Shown here in pieces: positions 1-11,492 of a DNA stretch of 64,000 bases. The notes under the pieces are model-generated. The model saw nothing but the letters and a program-made list of their open reading frames with translations. It ran no database searches and was not told the DNA's origin. Origin of the DNA: Impatiens glandulifera (taxonomy: Eukaryota > Streptophyta > Magnoliopsida > Ericales > Balsaminaceae); NCBI RefSeq assembly GCF_907164915.1, contig NC_061862.1, forward strand, positions 79,201,718 to 79,265,717, given 5' to 3'. A program made the position numbers and the translations under genes. Positions within the stretch are counted from its first letter, which is position 1. Each line of letters begins with the position of its first letter.

Positions 1-154
1 CTTAATTAATTAAGCTTTAATTATCACAATAATTAGTCTAATTAATTGTTTTAATTGGGTTTTATCCATGGGATTAATTATCTTTTTTCTATTTATTTAA
101 AAATAAATCAAAATAATTATTTTAATTTTATAAATTGGTGTGTAGAGTTTTAGT
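1..154. other. Right end of the 3-kb unknown insertion (copy 1)
   Basis: AT-rich sequence with no coding signal. It equals 36210-36363, the right end of a block that interrupts the RNase H of a copia relic. The left part of this block lies outside the window. Confidence 0.6.
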
Positions 155-390
155 GTTACAATATCATCCACTATTGCAGCAGAATTTTTGACATGTTACT
201 AAGCATCAAATTAAGTGATATTGATATCAAGTTTCTTGTTGTGAATGAAATTATACAAGGTTGATAGATTTCTATAAAATATTTATTTACAAACTCTATG
301 GTCATGAACCCCTTGACAATGGGTTTATCACCTAATGTTTTTCATGAGAATATTGCTCGTATGAGTGTCGTAGAGATCGATGTTCTCTAA
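155..390 (+). pseudogene. Copia relic E, RNase H C-terminus (copy 1)
   Basis: Decayed end of a copia polyprotein. Translating across several breaks gives pieces typical of the RNase H tail: TISSTIAAEF, DIDIKFLVVNEI and VFHENIARM, ending at a stop at 388-390. The upstream RT/RNase H portion of the same relic is found about 3 kb upstream in the other copies (32800-33385, 53510-54106), so the gene is split. Frames are broken and nothing can be expressed. Confidence 0.72.
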
Positions 391-810
391 CTTTAGTGGG
401 AGTTTGTAATTTGGTTGTCTTTCAGTTTAGTTATTTTATAGATATTTATGAAGTTTTATTCTGATCATAAATTATGTATTATTTAGTTTATTAAACTTTG
501 TATAATTATGTTTAAAGTATGATCATATTAAAGCCAAGTAGGACTAGTTCAAATTTGACATGAAAAAATTATTGCGCATGAAAAATTTATTCCTCACATT
601 CATGATATTATGTGTCTATTAATTGTATTGATTTATGTGATCATTGTTGGGTCTAGTTGTGCTTAAATACAAAGATGAGCTCTTTGGACCTATAATGATA
701 TGATTAATTGGTAAAATTTTTTATACAACATATAATTGAGATTACATAAACTTCATGAACATTATGGTTGATAGATTAATTTTTGTACACGTGACCGAGT
801 GAGAGATTGT
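391..810 (+). other. 3' noncoding region and polypurine tract of copia relic E
   Basis: No reading frame. The stretch runs from the RNase H stop to a purine-rich gagtgagagat at about 800-810, next to a candidate LTR start TGTTGAAATT. The layout fits the long 3' untranslated region of some plant copia elements. An earlier agtgggag motif at about 394 is an alternative polypurine tract. Confidence 0.5.
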
Positions 811-1982
811 TGAAATTTATATGGTCACTAGTATAATAAATAATTGTATAAATGTCATATTTTATATAAGCCAAAATAATGTGAAATTAAGTTTATGTTT
901 TATGCGTGTATTTATCATGAATATAAAGTGAGGATATATAAGTGACATATTTAATTTTATGAAGGGATAAATTAGAAATGACAAAACTATAATAACTAAA
1001 TAATGCTAGTTATTTTATAACTTTAATGATCCTCATTTGAAGTACAATCATTTTCTCTTTCGCATTCTCATTAGCAGAGAGGGAAAATCATTGACGTACT
1101 CATCAAATTGAAAAAACTTTCCATATAAAGAAAGTCTAAGGACATAGTATATTAAACAACATTTCCATTCTAAAGAAAGAGAATATTCATTATTACAATT
1201 AAAGTACGTTTTTACATTCAGATTTTAATTATTTACAATTTAAATTTGGATCTAATTCGAATAATTCTAACCGCATCTATTTACCATCGACTCTTCATTA
1301 AAACAAAAGAACCAAATAAAGGAACAAACATTTCCTCCAAGATTCATTGTTTTAATATCCAAATAAATTGAATTGCTTGTATCTAGACACACCAGTGAAA
1401 GAAAGGGATCCTTGAACCTTGACAAATTAATAGAGAAAATAATCGTCACTCTAAACATAAAAAACTAAAACCAAAAGCAGAGACTAGAGAGGCGAAACTG
1501 AAACTGGCGTTCTGAAACAGAAAACAGGAAGAATATTCTAAAATTAAAAAGAAAAAAACACTATTGAAAGAGAAATCATTGAACATGTAAAAATCATAGA
1601 CTAGATTATTAGTAACTATAATGTCGTTGAAACAAAAATTAAATTTCCACGTTTTGAATCTGGAAAAAAAATTGTAAGTAGATCCTAAAATGAGAGAAAA
1701 ATGACCAGATTTGACCATTCTTACCGAAATCGACCGAGAGAGAAAAGAGGAATGTTATCATTTAAAAAAAAGTATAAAGAGAGAAATTAAGGAGAATATA
1801 AAAGGTTATTTATGTCAAACATTTCATTTATCTTCTATTTTAAGATTCGTGGTTAACTCGCAAAAATAATTTGATCGGTCAACCGATCTATTTGTTGACC
1901 AACCTGAAAAATATAATTAATCGTTATTATATATATTATATACATATGTGGATTAGAATATAAGATAATATGTGTAAGAAAT
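811..1982 (+). repeat. Probable 3' LTR of copia relic E, interrupted by element A
   Basis: It begins TGTTGAAATT directly after a polypurine-like tract. A diverged copy of its first 350 bp or so occurs at 50041-50410, which supports a dispersed LTR family. The sequence continues after element A at 15774. The right LTR end is not clear. Small reverse-strand frames at 1267-1718 show no recognisable similarity and I do not call them genes. Confidence 0.5.
1978..1982. repeat. Target site duplication of element A, left
   Basis: gaaat directly before the LTR, repeated at 15769-15773 directly after it. The empty site in the tandem copy (38189-38193) has gaaat only once, which proves the insertion boundaries. 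Confidence 0.95.
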
Positions 1983-2468
1983 TGTTAGATAAATTTAGAC
2001 CGGTTCAAATAAACCTAACTTAAATAAACTTCACATACAGGAACAAGGAACCAGACCGGATGAAAGAACCGACTAAAGAAAACCAATCGGTCAAGCTACT
2101 AAACCGAACAAGAATATTCGGAACGTGACCGCACAAAGAAAAGATTGGCCAAAGCTTAAAACCGGAATCATCAAACAGCCGATCATCCACAAGAGAGGAA
2201 TAACCGGAAGAAGTCCGGTTACATCACTCATACCAAAAGCCCTTCGGCCAAGTCAAATGACCGACCAGTACAAGAAGACATTTCGGGTATCTGTTGAGAA
2301 CGATACCAAAGGAACAGACTGAACACTTCCATATTCATTCAAGTCTGAGGAAAGACTGTAGGCTGCAGAAGACAGTACTACCGGATCCTTCCACTTCGGG
2401 ATAAGACAGAAAGGAAATCTTCCAAGTACAGACAACTGTCCAACAGACAGTGCCTACATCAAGTAAAA

Positions 2469-2582
2469 GACAAACCCGGCAGGTTTGTCTTACACACCGG
2501 AAGAACAGACCGCCAGGTCTGAGACATAATACCAGGTCTGAGGTTGACCATCAGGTCTGAGGAAACGACCGCAGGTCTGAAC
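2469..2582 (+). promoter_or_regulatory. Palindrome and direct-repeat cluster in LTR U3
   Basis: Two imperfect hairpins, gacaaacc/ggtttgtc (2469-2489) and cagacc/ggtctg (2505-2520), are followed by further copies of aggtctga spaced about 20-25 bp apart up to 2580. The cluster lies 80-200 bp upstream of the TATA box and is conserved in the 3' LTR. Dense palindromes are a described feature of Sirevirus LTRs, and a role as enhancer or binding site is inferred. Confidence 0.6.
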
Positions 2583-2663
2583 CTCTGAAACACTGAATCA
2601 CTGCACCTCTGATCAGCCAATCAGATTCAAGGCAGTGAAATATGACCGTTGGCATATTTCACC

Positions 2664-2671
2664 TATAAAAG
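2664..2671 (+). promoter_or_regulatory. LTR TATA box
   Basis: TATAAAAG in the context cacctataaaagggg, also at 15122-15129 in the 3' LTR. It probably drives genomic RNA starting about 30 bp downstream, marking the U3/R border near 2695. Confidence 0.75.
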
Positions 2672-3312
2672 GGGTAGCTGAAGAAGAGTAAATGCAGTGA
2701 CTTAAGCGGGACATTAAGAGACAACAGTGTGATATTGAGATATCAAGAGAATTTACTACAAGTGATAGAGTGTGCTGTTTTATAAAGCCTAAGTGTTGAA
2801 AGTTAAAGTGTGTTCTACAATTTCGGTGTAAATTGTAAGAGTGTTATCGAACAGGAAATAAGTCTCGATCGGCCTGTACTTGTATTCCTTAGTGAATATC
2901 CTTCTCGCGGTTTCGAGAGGAAGGGGTGACGTAGGAGTTTTATCTCCGAACATTCATAAAATCTGTCTTGTTATTTACTTTCTGCCGGCTTCATTATCTA
3001 ACCGACTAACTTAACCACACCGCTCCAAACCGACTCTACACTAACCATACCGAATATCCAGATTACCGAAACCGACCCACCATTTCCAAACCTCCATCTT
3101 CCTAAACCGGCCCTGTTTATCAAACAAGTGTGCTGCTTCAATCTGAAAGCAAACCTCTTCCGCGCTTGAACTTAGTTCAAGGGTTTGTGACAGGTTGTGT
3201 AGTATTGAAACCCCGGTGTTAATCTCTAACCAGATTAATCACCACCCTTCGAGTGTGAATCGCTAACCGGTATAACCCCCGGTTCACCAGCGGCGATCTA
3301 GATCCTAACAAT

Positions 3313-3324
3313 TGGTATCAGAGC
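3313..3324 (+). promoter_or_regulatory. Element A primer binding site
   Basis: TGGTATCAGAGC, 2 bases after the 5' LTR, is complementary to the 3' end of plant initiator tRNA-Met, the usual copia primer. It marks the minus-strand DNA start. Confidence 0.93.
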
Positions 3325-3349
3325 AGGTAGTTTCAATACTTAAGCAAGC

Positions 3350-5184
3350 ATGTATCAGGATAGGCCTCCAATGCTAGAAGGTGATGACTTTGCCAACTGG
3401 AAGGCACGCATGCACCTGCACCTAGTCACCTTGGATGATGAAATGGAATCCATTCTGACCGAAGGACCGATAATTATTGATAAGGATAGAAAGGAATGGA
3501 CGGCTGAAGATAGGAGAAGAAACAATCTGGACAACCATGCTAGAAACCGGATCTCCAACAGCGTGAACAGAAACACATACTGCAAGATCAGAGACTGCCA
3601 AACTGCGAAGGAGACATGGAACACGGTTATCCAGATCTTTGAGGGAAATGAAAGAACAAAGGAGAACAAAATAATGGTAGCCACACAGAAGTTTGAAAGC
3701 ATCAAAATGAAACCAGGAGAAACTATGAAGGAATACAGTGACCGGTTCACTGGTGTGTTAGATGAGTTAGCAACTCTGGGCAAGAAGTATGACAACAAAG
3801 AGGTCATTATGAAGGTTTTGAGATCTCTTCCAAGTGCTTGGGACATAAAAACGATGGTCATGAGGGAATCAAAGAGCCTACGTAAGATGAAATTATACGA
3901 TGTATTCGAAGATCTTAAGGCATATGAGTTCGAAATGAGATCTAGAACTGAAGAGGAAGTCTCGGCTTCAACATCAACCAGAGCACTAATCACATCTACT
4001 GAACCGGCTGTACCTACTCCCGCACCTGCACCGATACCGGTTCCTGCACCCGCACCGATCAGAACCGTCGAACAGTTCACTGAGGATGCCATGGCTATGC
4101 TTGCACAGAAGTTTGGAAGGTTCATGAAAAGGGCCAACCGACGAACAACTACTATGGTGACAAATCCAATGTAAGATGCTATAACTGTAACTGTTTGGGA
4201 CATTTTAAGTGGGAATGCAGGAAACCAAGGAGGGATACCCAGAAACCGGACTATCAAAATGACAGAAACAATTATCAACAAGCCGGTGAAGGAAGTGAGG
4301 TACCGAAAGCACTGATAGCCGACGATGGAGGAAGTCTATGGGCTCGCAGTGATAGTGACGATGAACTCACATGTCTCATGGCAAAAGAGGAACAGGTTTT
4401 TGACTCTCCTTGTGAAGAATTTACTAAGGATGAATTATACAATGCATTGAATGACATGGTAGAAGAATATAAGAACCTACTAACCATGCTACCTAAGCAC
4501 CTCAACATCAAGCCCGATCCCATAATACCTATTTCAATAGAACCAGAGGTACCTATCAGAACCGAACCGGAAGTCATACAACCTGATGATACCCACACCC
4601 TAGAAACCGAATTAGATCCTAAGACCGAACAACCTAGTGAACCGACTAGAGAACTAACCAAGGAAGAAAATGCCAGACATCAATATAAGATGGCCGCGTA
4701 TAAGAGATCTAGTGATATAGTAAAGAACATGAATAGACACTACAGACATCCTCGTTGTAAGCGTGGCCTAGGATACACAGAGAATAGATCTAAAGACCGA
4801 AAACCCATAGGGAAAGGAAAGCTTATAAAAGGAAACCTCCCCTTTATAAAATTTCTTAAGAGCACCTGTACCGCTGAAGAAGAGGAGACCGCATATTATA
4901 GGGAAGAAAAGCTAAAATACGATTATGTTGGTCCAACCTATTCATGGCTTGACCCTGTGAAAAGAAAAGCCGAAATCCTCAAATATAAGGAAAACTTTCC
5001 TGAACCGCGTAGGTCAAACTACAGATCACCAAACCAAAGACCATCACCATTTAGGACATTTGAAGGAAAACCGAAATACACGAGACCGAGTGCCAAAAGG
5101 ACAGTTAAAACCCTAGCAAAGAAGACCGTCCGATTTATCAAGGTCTGGATACCTAAGGGACTAATCGCATGTGGACCCAAGTAA
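3350..5184 (+). pseudogene. gag: Element A gag (capsid/nucleocapsid), frameshifted
   Basis: Structural Gag of a copia element, which packages element RNA in virus-like particles. The first frame (3350-4174, 274 aa) has the UBN2-type Gag domain of plant copia elements, with W-x-A-R-M near the start and FEGNERTKENKIM at about residue 97. A CX2CX4HX4C zinc knuckle (C-YN-C-NCLG-H-FKWE-C) lies at about 4174-4215, but in another frame. A one- or two-base indel near 4140-4146 separates the two. The second frame runs on through an acidic region (DSDDELTCLMAKEEQ) to KVWIPKGLIACGPK and ends at TAA 5182. The ATG at 3350 is chosen because it lies 25 bp after the primer site and begins the conserved domain. 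Confidence 0.88.
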
Positions 5185-8100
5185 ATGTGGGTACCAAATA
5201 GTTGTAAATATGTACATTTTGCAGGACCCAAAGAAGCGGCTAGGAAACTCTGATTGGTTCCTGGACAGTGGCTGCTCCAGGCACATGACCGGAAACAGTA
5301 ATTTGCTAACCGACATTAGATCGGTAACCGGTGCTTTAATCACTTTTGGTGACAACTCAAAAGGTAAAACTGTGGGCAAGGGTAAGATTGTCCATGGTAA
5401 CCTAACTATTGATAATGCACTTCTAGTTGAAAACCTACGTTTTAATCTACTTAGCATTAGTCAGATGTGTGATGACGGATACACAGTAGAATTTCTTAAA
5501 CATGCATGCTTAGTTAAGAACTCTCAAGGCATAGTACTACTAACCGGAAATAGGATAGATAACATCTACAAGGTAGATTGGAAAACTAGAGTAGAACATC
5601 CCATATGCATGATAGCTAAGACTGATCAAACCTGGCTATGGCACAAAAGACTAAACCATCTAAACATGAAAACCTTAAACTACATTCGTGGTAAAAAGTT
5701 AGTTGAAGGTATTCCCGATATAGTATTTAACCAGGATAAAGTTTGTTCAGAATGCCAAATGGGTAAACAAACTAGGTCATCTTTTAAAAGCAAAGGAAAT
5801 ATCCAATCTAGCCGATGCTTAGACCTCCTTCACATGGATTTAGTTGGACCGATTCAGGTCATTAGCCTAGGAGGTATGCTCTACACCATGGTAGTTATTG
5901 ATGATTATTCTAGATATACATGGGTAATATTTCTACCATCTAAACGTGAAACTGTATCAAACCTGATTACACTTCTTAAGCGTCTGCAAAATGAAAAATC
6001 AACTCGCATTAATAGCATTCGTAGTGATAGAGGTACCGAATTTACCAATAGCACATTAGCTGCATACCTTGATGAATCCGGCATTAGACACGAGTTGTCT
6101 AGTGCTAGGACTCCTCAACAAAATGGCCTGGCCGAGAGAAGAAACCGGACTCTCAAGGAAGCCGCAAGGTCCATGATAGCCGATTCCGGCATTGCTTAGA
6201 AATTTTGGGCTGAGGCTATCAACACTGCATGCTATACACAAAACCGGTCATTGATAAACAAATTTCACAACAAAACACCGTATGAGGTTTATTTTAACAG
6301 AGTTCCCAAACTCAAGTACCTCAGGATTTTCGGTTGTAAATGTTATATTCATATAAATGGTAAACCCAACTCACCGTCTTTGATGCAAAAACCGATACCG
6401 GAATCATGCTAGGATACTCAGCAGTAAGTAAAGCATATAGAGTATACAATAATAGAACTGCAACCATGGAGGAAACAATTCACGTTGTTTTCGATGAATC
6501 GGTTGAAAGCAATACTACTTCATGCTTTGATCTACATAACAGACTGGAAAATAACAACATTCATTCTGATAGTGAAGATGAGACTCCGGTCTTCAAGCGG
6601 TTTGTCCATGACCAAATGGGTAATATTGATACCCAGCCGGATCAAGCTGTTCCACAACAGGAAGCTGACACTTCGGTCCAATCCGAGGAAGCCGGTCGGT
6701 CTGACAAACCTGCTCAGCCTACCGACATGACTAGCCTTGATCAAATAAACGGTAATTTGGTAGACATCCCTGAATTGAATCTCAGAAGAAATAGTAAACA
6801 TCCTCCTGAGCAAATTATAGGTGACCCTTCAGAACCTGTTTGAACTAGGAGTCAACTTCTGGAAGGATATTTTAACTCTGCTTTCATATCCCAGATTGAA
6901 CCGAAAAGAATAGATGAAGCATTGTCAGATCCGGATTGGATCTTGGGAATGCAAGAAGAGCTAAACCAGTTCGAGAGTAGTAAAGTCTGGTACCTAGTCC
7001 CTAGACCGAAGGATCAATCGGTCATAGGAACAAGATGGGTATTTAGAAACAAACTCAATGAGGACGGTTTGGTCACGAGGAACAAAGCCAGATTAGTGGC
7101 TCAAGGTTACAAACAGGAAGAAGGCATTGACTTTGAAGAGTCATTCGCCCCTGTAGCCAGAATTGAAGCCATTAGGATTTTTCTTGCTTTTGCAGTTTTC
7201 AAAAACTTTAAGGTTTTTCAAATGGATGTTAAGAGTGCATTCTTGAACGGTGACCTACGTGAAGAGGTATACGTTGAACAACCACCCGGTTTCAAGAATG
7301 CTGCATTTCCAAACTATGTATACCGGCTGAACAAAGCTTTATACGGTCTAAAGCAAGCACCTAGAGCCTGGTATGATACACTAACCGCATTTCTACTAGA
7401 ACATGATTTCACCATCGGTTCAGTGGATAAGACATTGTTTAAATTTGAAAAGAAGGAACATATCCTACTTGTTCAAATCTATGTAGATGATATCATTTTT
7501 GGCTCTACCGTACCTAAGCTATGTGATAAGTTCTCAAAAATGATGACTGACAAGTTTGAAATGAGTATGATGGGAGAATTAAGTTTCTTCCTAGGTCTTC
7601 AGGTTAAACAACTCAAGGAAGGAACCTTCATAAGCCAACCTAAGTACACCAAGGAGCTACTAAAGAAGTTCGGAATGGACACTTGCTCCTCGGCGGCTAC
7701 TCCAATGAGCTCATCAGTTAAGTTGGATAGAGATGATGAGGGCCAATCGGTAGACCAGATTGCATACCGGGGCATGATCGGTTCCCTACTGTACCTGACA
7801 GCGAGTAGACCGGACATCCTGTTTGCAGTTGGTGTTTGTGGGAGATTTCAAGCAAATCCAAAACAATCCCATTACACAGCCGCAAAGAGGATATTGAAGT
7901 ATCTAAAGGGCACATCTGATGCCGGCCTGTGGTACCCAAAGGACTCGTCTTTCAATATAACAAGTTACTCAGATGCAGATTATGCAGGTTGTAAGATTGA
8001 CAGAAAAAGCACCAGCGGAACATGTCAGTTCCTTGGTGACCGGCTTGTTTCATGGCACAGCAAGAAGTAGACATCTGTGGCCACATCCACTGCAGAAGCT

Positions 8101-8445
8101 GAATATCTGGCGGCCGGAAGTTGCTGTTCTCAACTTCTCTAGATCCAACAACAGCTGAAGGACTTCGGTGTCATAGCCGAAGAGTCCCCGATCTTCTGTG
8201 ATAACACGAGTGCCATAGCGATCACCTACAACCCGGTTCTCCACTCAAGAACCAAGCACATCGACATAAGGCATCACTTCATCCGGGAGCATGTCACGCT
8301 GAAGCATATCCTGTTGGAATACGTACCGACCGATCAACAAGTAGCCGATATCTTCACAAAGCCGCTACAGGAAGCTAAGTTTTCTCAATTCAGGCTTACT
8401 CTCGGCTTAACCGACATTAGTCAAATCCTTCTAAAAGATGCTTAA
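5185..8445 (+). pseudogene. pol: Element A pol: protease, integrase, RT, RNase H (broken)
   Basis: Copia polyprotein that would process itself, copy RNA and integrate the cDNA. Visible in order: aspartic protease DSG at 5264-5272 (WFLDSGCSRHMTG); integrase zinc finger with H-H from 5642 and C-x-x-C near 5750; integrase core with Asp 5837, Asp 6026 and Glu 6134, a D-35-E spacing; the integrase-RT linker (6371-6843); RT with YVDD at 7480-7491; RNase H with DADYAG (7972), TAEAEY and DNTSAI (8200); stop TAA 8443. Breaks: a frame change between 5184 and 5260, TAG 6197, a one-base frameshift near 6366-6375, TGA 6841, TAG 8068, TAG 8140. All three catalytic modules are otherwise well conserved, consistent with recent death. 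Confidence 0.93.
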
Positions 8446-8889
8446 AGGGAAACCGGTTCAGACAGACAAAACCGGTAATTCTTCCTAGGCTGTTGAATTT
8501 CGAATCCTCAGGGTGTCTGTGGAAGAACCGCCCAGTTCTTCAGACAGAGTAAACCGACCGGCTACTTGGTGGAAACACCAATTAACCGCATCGGGATGAA
8601 CAACTGATGACTGACCGGTTTGGAAGCAGGTCATTCTAGATTATTTGAATTTCACACAGAAGTGGAATAACTATCAATGCTTGTAGATATCTGTTCTGAA
8701 ACATTGCCTTTTCAGAGTAACATGGTCGCGCCTAAAAAGACGTGAAGATCTTTTGATATCTTTCACAGTCCAGGCCTATGACCGACACCTAGACTGCAAA
8801 CATGCCTATTTTATGCAATATCTTTTATCCTGCAGTTAATAGACACCATCCCATTTAATGCCTGGACAATACGATAGTCCCTAAACTAG
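8446..8889 (+). other. Spacer between pol and extra frame a
   Basis: About 445 bp with no convincing reading frame. It is rich in ACCGGT-type motifs like the rest of element A. It probably holds the upstream promoter region of frame a. Confidence 0.55.
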
Positions 8890-8897
8890 TATTTAAG
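8890..8897 (+). promoter_or_regulatory. TATA-like box of frame a
   Basis: TATTTAAG, 71 bp before the ATG at 8961, followed by a CA-rich leader (cattcaccacaacactcacaa). The spacing fits a short plant 5' leader. Its position parallels the boxes before frames b and c. Confidence 0.45.
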
Positions 8898-8960
8898 TGA
8901 AGCAAACATTCACCACAACACTCACAAGTCACAAGAACATTCTCTCACAAAGGCAAAAAA

Positions 8961-9712
8961 ATGTCTCAGTTTCCCAACATCCTTCAGGTTAATTTTCAAT
9001 CCTGTTCTTCCACAGACCAGTATGAAATATACAAGATGATAAAATCTTTGGAGGAAACCGGCCTCCAAAGTTTCCTATGTGATAAGCACTCCATCTATCC
9101 GGACTCCGTTCTGGAGTTCTTCCACAATGCAAGGGTGTTTCGGGGCACCCCCACTTTGACACACACATCCAATCCAAGGTGGGAGGCATTGTTTTCGATT
9201 TCACTGAACGAGATTTTGCGAGGTGTCATAGCCTGCCAAGGCACGGGATCACAGATCTGGACATCCCTAGGGATGTAAAAGCCGAAGTCTGCGTCGCCCT
9301 CTCTCGGTCTGACGAACCGGTTGAGGACCACAGAGCAAAATCAGGTCTGAGAGCTGAATATCAGCTTCTCAACGATGTGATCGGCAAGAGCATTTTTTGT
9401 AGGGATGTAACTAATACATACAGTGTCTCGAACTTCAACATGATGGCGGCTATAATCACTGGCACACCGGTCAACTGGTCCAAGGTGCTCTTTGACATCC
9501 TTATCTGGATGATCGGCATCCAATCAGTCGGTTTCATACCCCAACTAAGCTGTCTCCTCGTGGAGCTTGGAGTCCCAACCTGTCCCGGCGAAGGTTTGAA
9601 TCAAGCTCAGGTGCTCACCAAAGAAGTAACCGACCCATTTTATAGGCGGTTCGAGAGGGCCTGGAGGAGAAGAAACCGCAACAACAGTGATGTTAACCCC
9701 TCTGCATCCTAA
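8961..9712 (+). pseudogene. Element A extra frame a, plant-transposon-domain-like
   Basis: First of three related frames after pol. It opens MSQFPNILQVNFQSC with SLEETGLQSFL near residue 29. A frameshift near 9130-9178 moves the reading to another frame, which continues GGIVFDFTERDFA, then LRAEYQLLNDVIGKS and TGTPVNWSKVLFDIL, and stops at 9710-9712. The same blocks occur in frames b (YNIMTHILCESAINWSSVIW) and c (EVNWARSVFSNLMDM). It is about 250 codons long and lacks the charged tail of c. It resembles the putative plant transposon domain (Transposase_32-like) often found beside retroelements; that assignment is from memory of the family pattern. Function unknown. Confidence 0.7.
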
Positions 9713-10130
9713 GTCACTCCTTGCATCCGGTCGTTTTGCTTCATGCACCGGGTGTATTTTTAACCAGCTCAAGTTTGATCATGTCGACCTCATCCATGTA
9801 TCTTTCGGCTTTATCTATGATTCTCTTGATTTTATGTTTTCCTCACCATCATGTATGCCATTTTCGGCATTGTCTCTGTTATTTTCGGCATCTATCTAAT
9901 TAATCTCGGTTATGTTCAAGTGCATTTAATGAGATAATTTCAATCAATAAGATAACCCCCAACCACCCGCACATTTAATTTCCAACCAAACTGGTTGCTT
10001 CCCAACTAACACCTACCTTGGGCTTTGCAATTTGCCACTTCCCCATGCGCCTTGAAAAGGTAAAGATTCTTTTCCTTAATAAAACAAAACTGACCATCAA
10101 TACTCAGATTTTCCCTCCAAAAACCGATCC
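9713..10130 (+). other. Spacer and promoter region between frames a and b
   Basis: No coding signal. The stretch becomes T-rich (ttttcggcatt repeated near 9870-9895) and then holds upstream sequence for frame b. No terminator or polyadenylation signal can be assigned with confidence. Confidence 0.5.
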
Positions 10131-10138
10131 TATATAAG
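10131..10138 (+). promoter_or_regulatory. TATA box of frame b
   Basis: TATATAAG, 98 bp before the ATG at 10229, with a CT-rich leader (cccgtctctctctcaa) between them, as in many plant genes. Confidence 0.6.
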
Positions 10139-10228
10139 GAGCCATCCTCTACTCATTTTATCACATCTGAAAAGCACAAAATCACTTCTGATCTTCTTGA
10201 ATCCCGTCTCTCTCTCAATACCGAAATC

Positions 10229-10933
10229 ATGCCGAGCAGAACTCTGGGAAACTTTCTATGCATCGATTTCAACTCCTGCACGGGCATAAGGGACTGTACT
10301 ACTAAGCAGAAATTCATGTATGACTCTCTTGCTGAAACCGGTCTTCAACCGTTTCTTGAAGAGGCCGGTCCTATTCTTCTAGACGATGTCAAGGCCTTCT
10401 TTCGAAGTGCCTGCATCAGGGAGAAGTATATCGTCTCTACTGTCAGAGACCACACGTTCTAGATCGACGAGGTTGAATTTGCCTCACTATTCGGTCTACC
10501 CACTGAAGGTTTCTCTGACTTTCCGACTATTCAGGACCTTGCGGGATTTGAAACCGCGCAATACTTGTCGGCCACCCCTTCTCCAGTGGAACACTTTGGG
10601 CCAAAAACCCAACTTGCTAGTCACGGTTAGCTACTGCTCGAAATCGTGACCCGGTCGATTCTGTGTCAATCACCTAATCAACGGTATTCCAGGAATACCT
10701 ACAACATCATGACCCACATTCTTTGCGAATCGGCCATCAACTGGTCATCGGTCATATGGGAAAACCTAAAGAATATGGTGCTGACCAAGAAAGGTCTCGG
10801 GTATGCACCGCATATCAGCAAGCTGATTCTTGGGTACCGACTAGAGTTCGGACCGGGCACACCGGCTTCCTCTTCAAACATCCTCGACAGGGATTCGGCA
10901 ATAGAACGAATCTGGAAAATGTCTTTTCAATAG
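10229..10933 (+). pseudogene. Element A extra frame b, paralogue of a and c
   Basis: Opens MPSRTLGNFLCIDFNSC, with SLAETGLQPFLEEAGP matching frame a (SLEETGLQSFL). It keeps one frame for 234 codons but has in-frame TAG stops at 10460 and 10628; removing these would give one protein ending at TAG 10931. The middle part (VEFASLFGLPTEG) matches the LTEELVAESLRLPTTG block of frame c, and YNIMTHILCESAINWSSV matches both siblings. Like frame a it lacks the coiled-coil and basic tail. Its start is 1,268 bp after that of frame a and 1,264 bp before that of frame c. Function unknown. Confidence 0.7.
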
Positions 10934-11266
10934 GCTGTACTTTACATTGTTTCTGTATGCCTATCTCTGTAACGAATCTTATAATCGGTTTCATTTCTCT
11001 GCTATTTCTTGAATTTTAATATCATTTCAGTTTAAATGACCGTGTCTTCTCAATTCTTTGAACATTTATCTAAGTAACCGGTTCACATCTTCAAATTATA
11101 ACCGCGTTATTATCCGGTCACATAAAATCTGCTTAATCTGTTAACACTCTAATCACTCAAAGTAACCGGTCAGACTTCGAAACCGCATCATCAATCGGTT
11201 TCTAGAAGAAGAGTGCGTCATCAATGACATAAGCAAAAGACTTTGGAGGGAGATCTCCCGCTCAAA
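10934..11266 (+). other. Spacer between frames b and c
   Basis: No coding signal. It holds several ACCGGT motifs, then GC-richer sequence leading into the candidate E2F-type sites of the frame c promoter. Confidence 0.5.
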
Positions 11267-11339
11267 TTTGCCGCCCACCTCTTCTTGTTTTACCGCCCAT
11301 AGTTTGGCGCCTTTTCCATTTTGGAGGGAAAATTCCCGC
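11267..11339 (+). promoter_or_regulatory. Cluster of three E2F-type sites upstream of frame c
   Basis: TTTGCCGC (11267-11274), TTTGGCGC (11303-11310) and ATTCCCGC (11332-11339) each match the E2F consensus WTTSSCSS, within 73 bp. The cluster sits 40-110 bp upstream of the TATA box. E2F sites drive S-phase expression in plants; regulation here is inferred. Confidence 0.45.
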
Positions 11340-11377
11340 CCATTATTGATGGGACGGTTGGGCTTCCAAACCGCATC

Positions 11378-11385
11378 TATAAAAG
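11378..11385 (+). promoter_or_regulatory. TATA box of frame c
   Basis: TATAAAAG in ccgcatctataaaaggg, 115 bp before the ATG at 11493, followed by a CT-rich leader (ctactttctctctctaagc). It is the strongest of the three internal core promoters. Confidence 0.65.
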
Positions 11386-11492
11386 GGACCTTCGGTCATT
11401 TTATTTCATTCTCACGCGAATCTACTTTCTCTCTCTAAGCTTTCTAACTCTTTTGAATCGGTACTCTCTCTCACATTCTCAAATTCTTAAAC

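Larger units (their letters stand above)
1983..3310 (+). repeat. Element A 5' LTR
   Basis: 1,328 bp, starts TGTTAGATAAATT and ends GATCCTAACA, matching 14441-15768. It has a TATA box at 2664 and a cluster of inverted repeats upstream of it. The ends are fixed by the target duplication and the adjacent primer binding site. Confidence 0.97.

Noticed and set aside
1267..1718. Two reverse-strand frames of 63 and 90 codons
   Set aside because: No motif, no promoter context, and they sit in a relic LTR. The 90-codon frame is not kept in the next copy.
3355..4281. 308-codon reverse-strand reading frame opposite gag
   Set aside because: It is the shadow of the conserved gag coding sequence on the + strand. 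Its hydrophobic composition arises from the complementary codons, and no known motif is seen.
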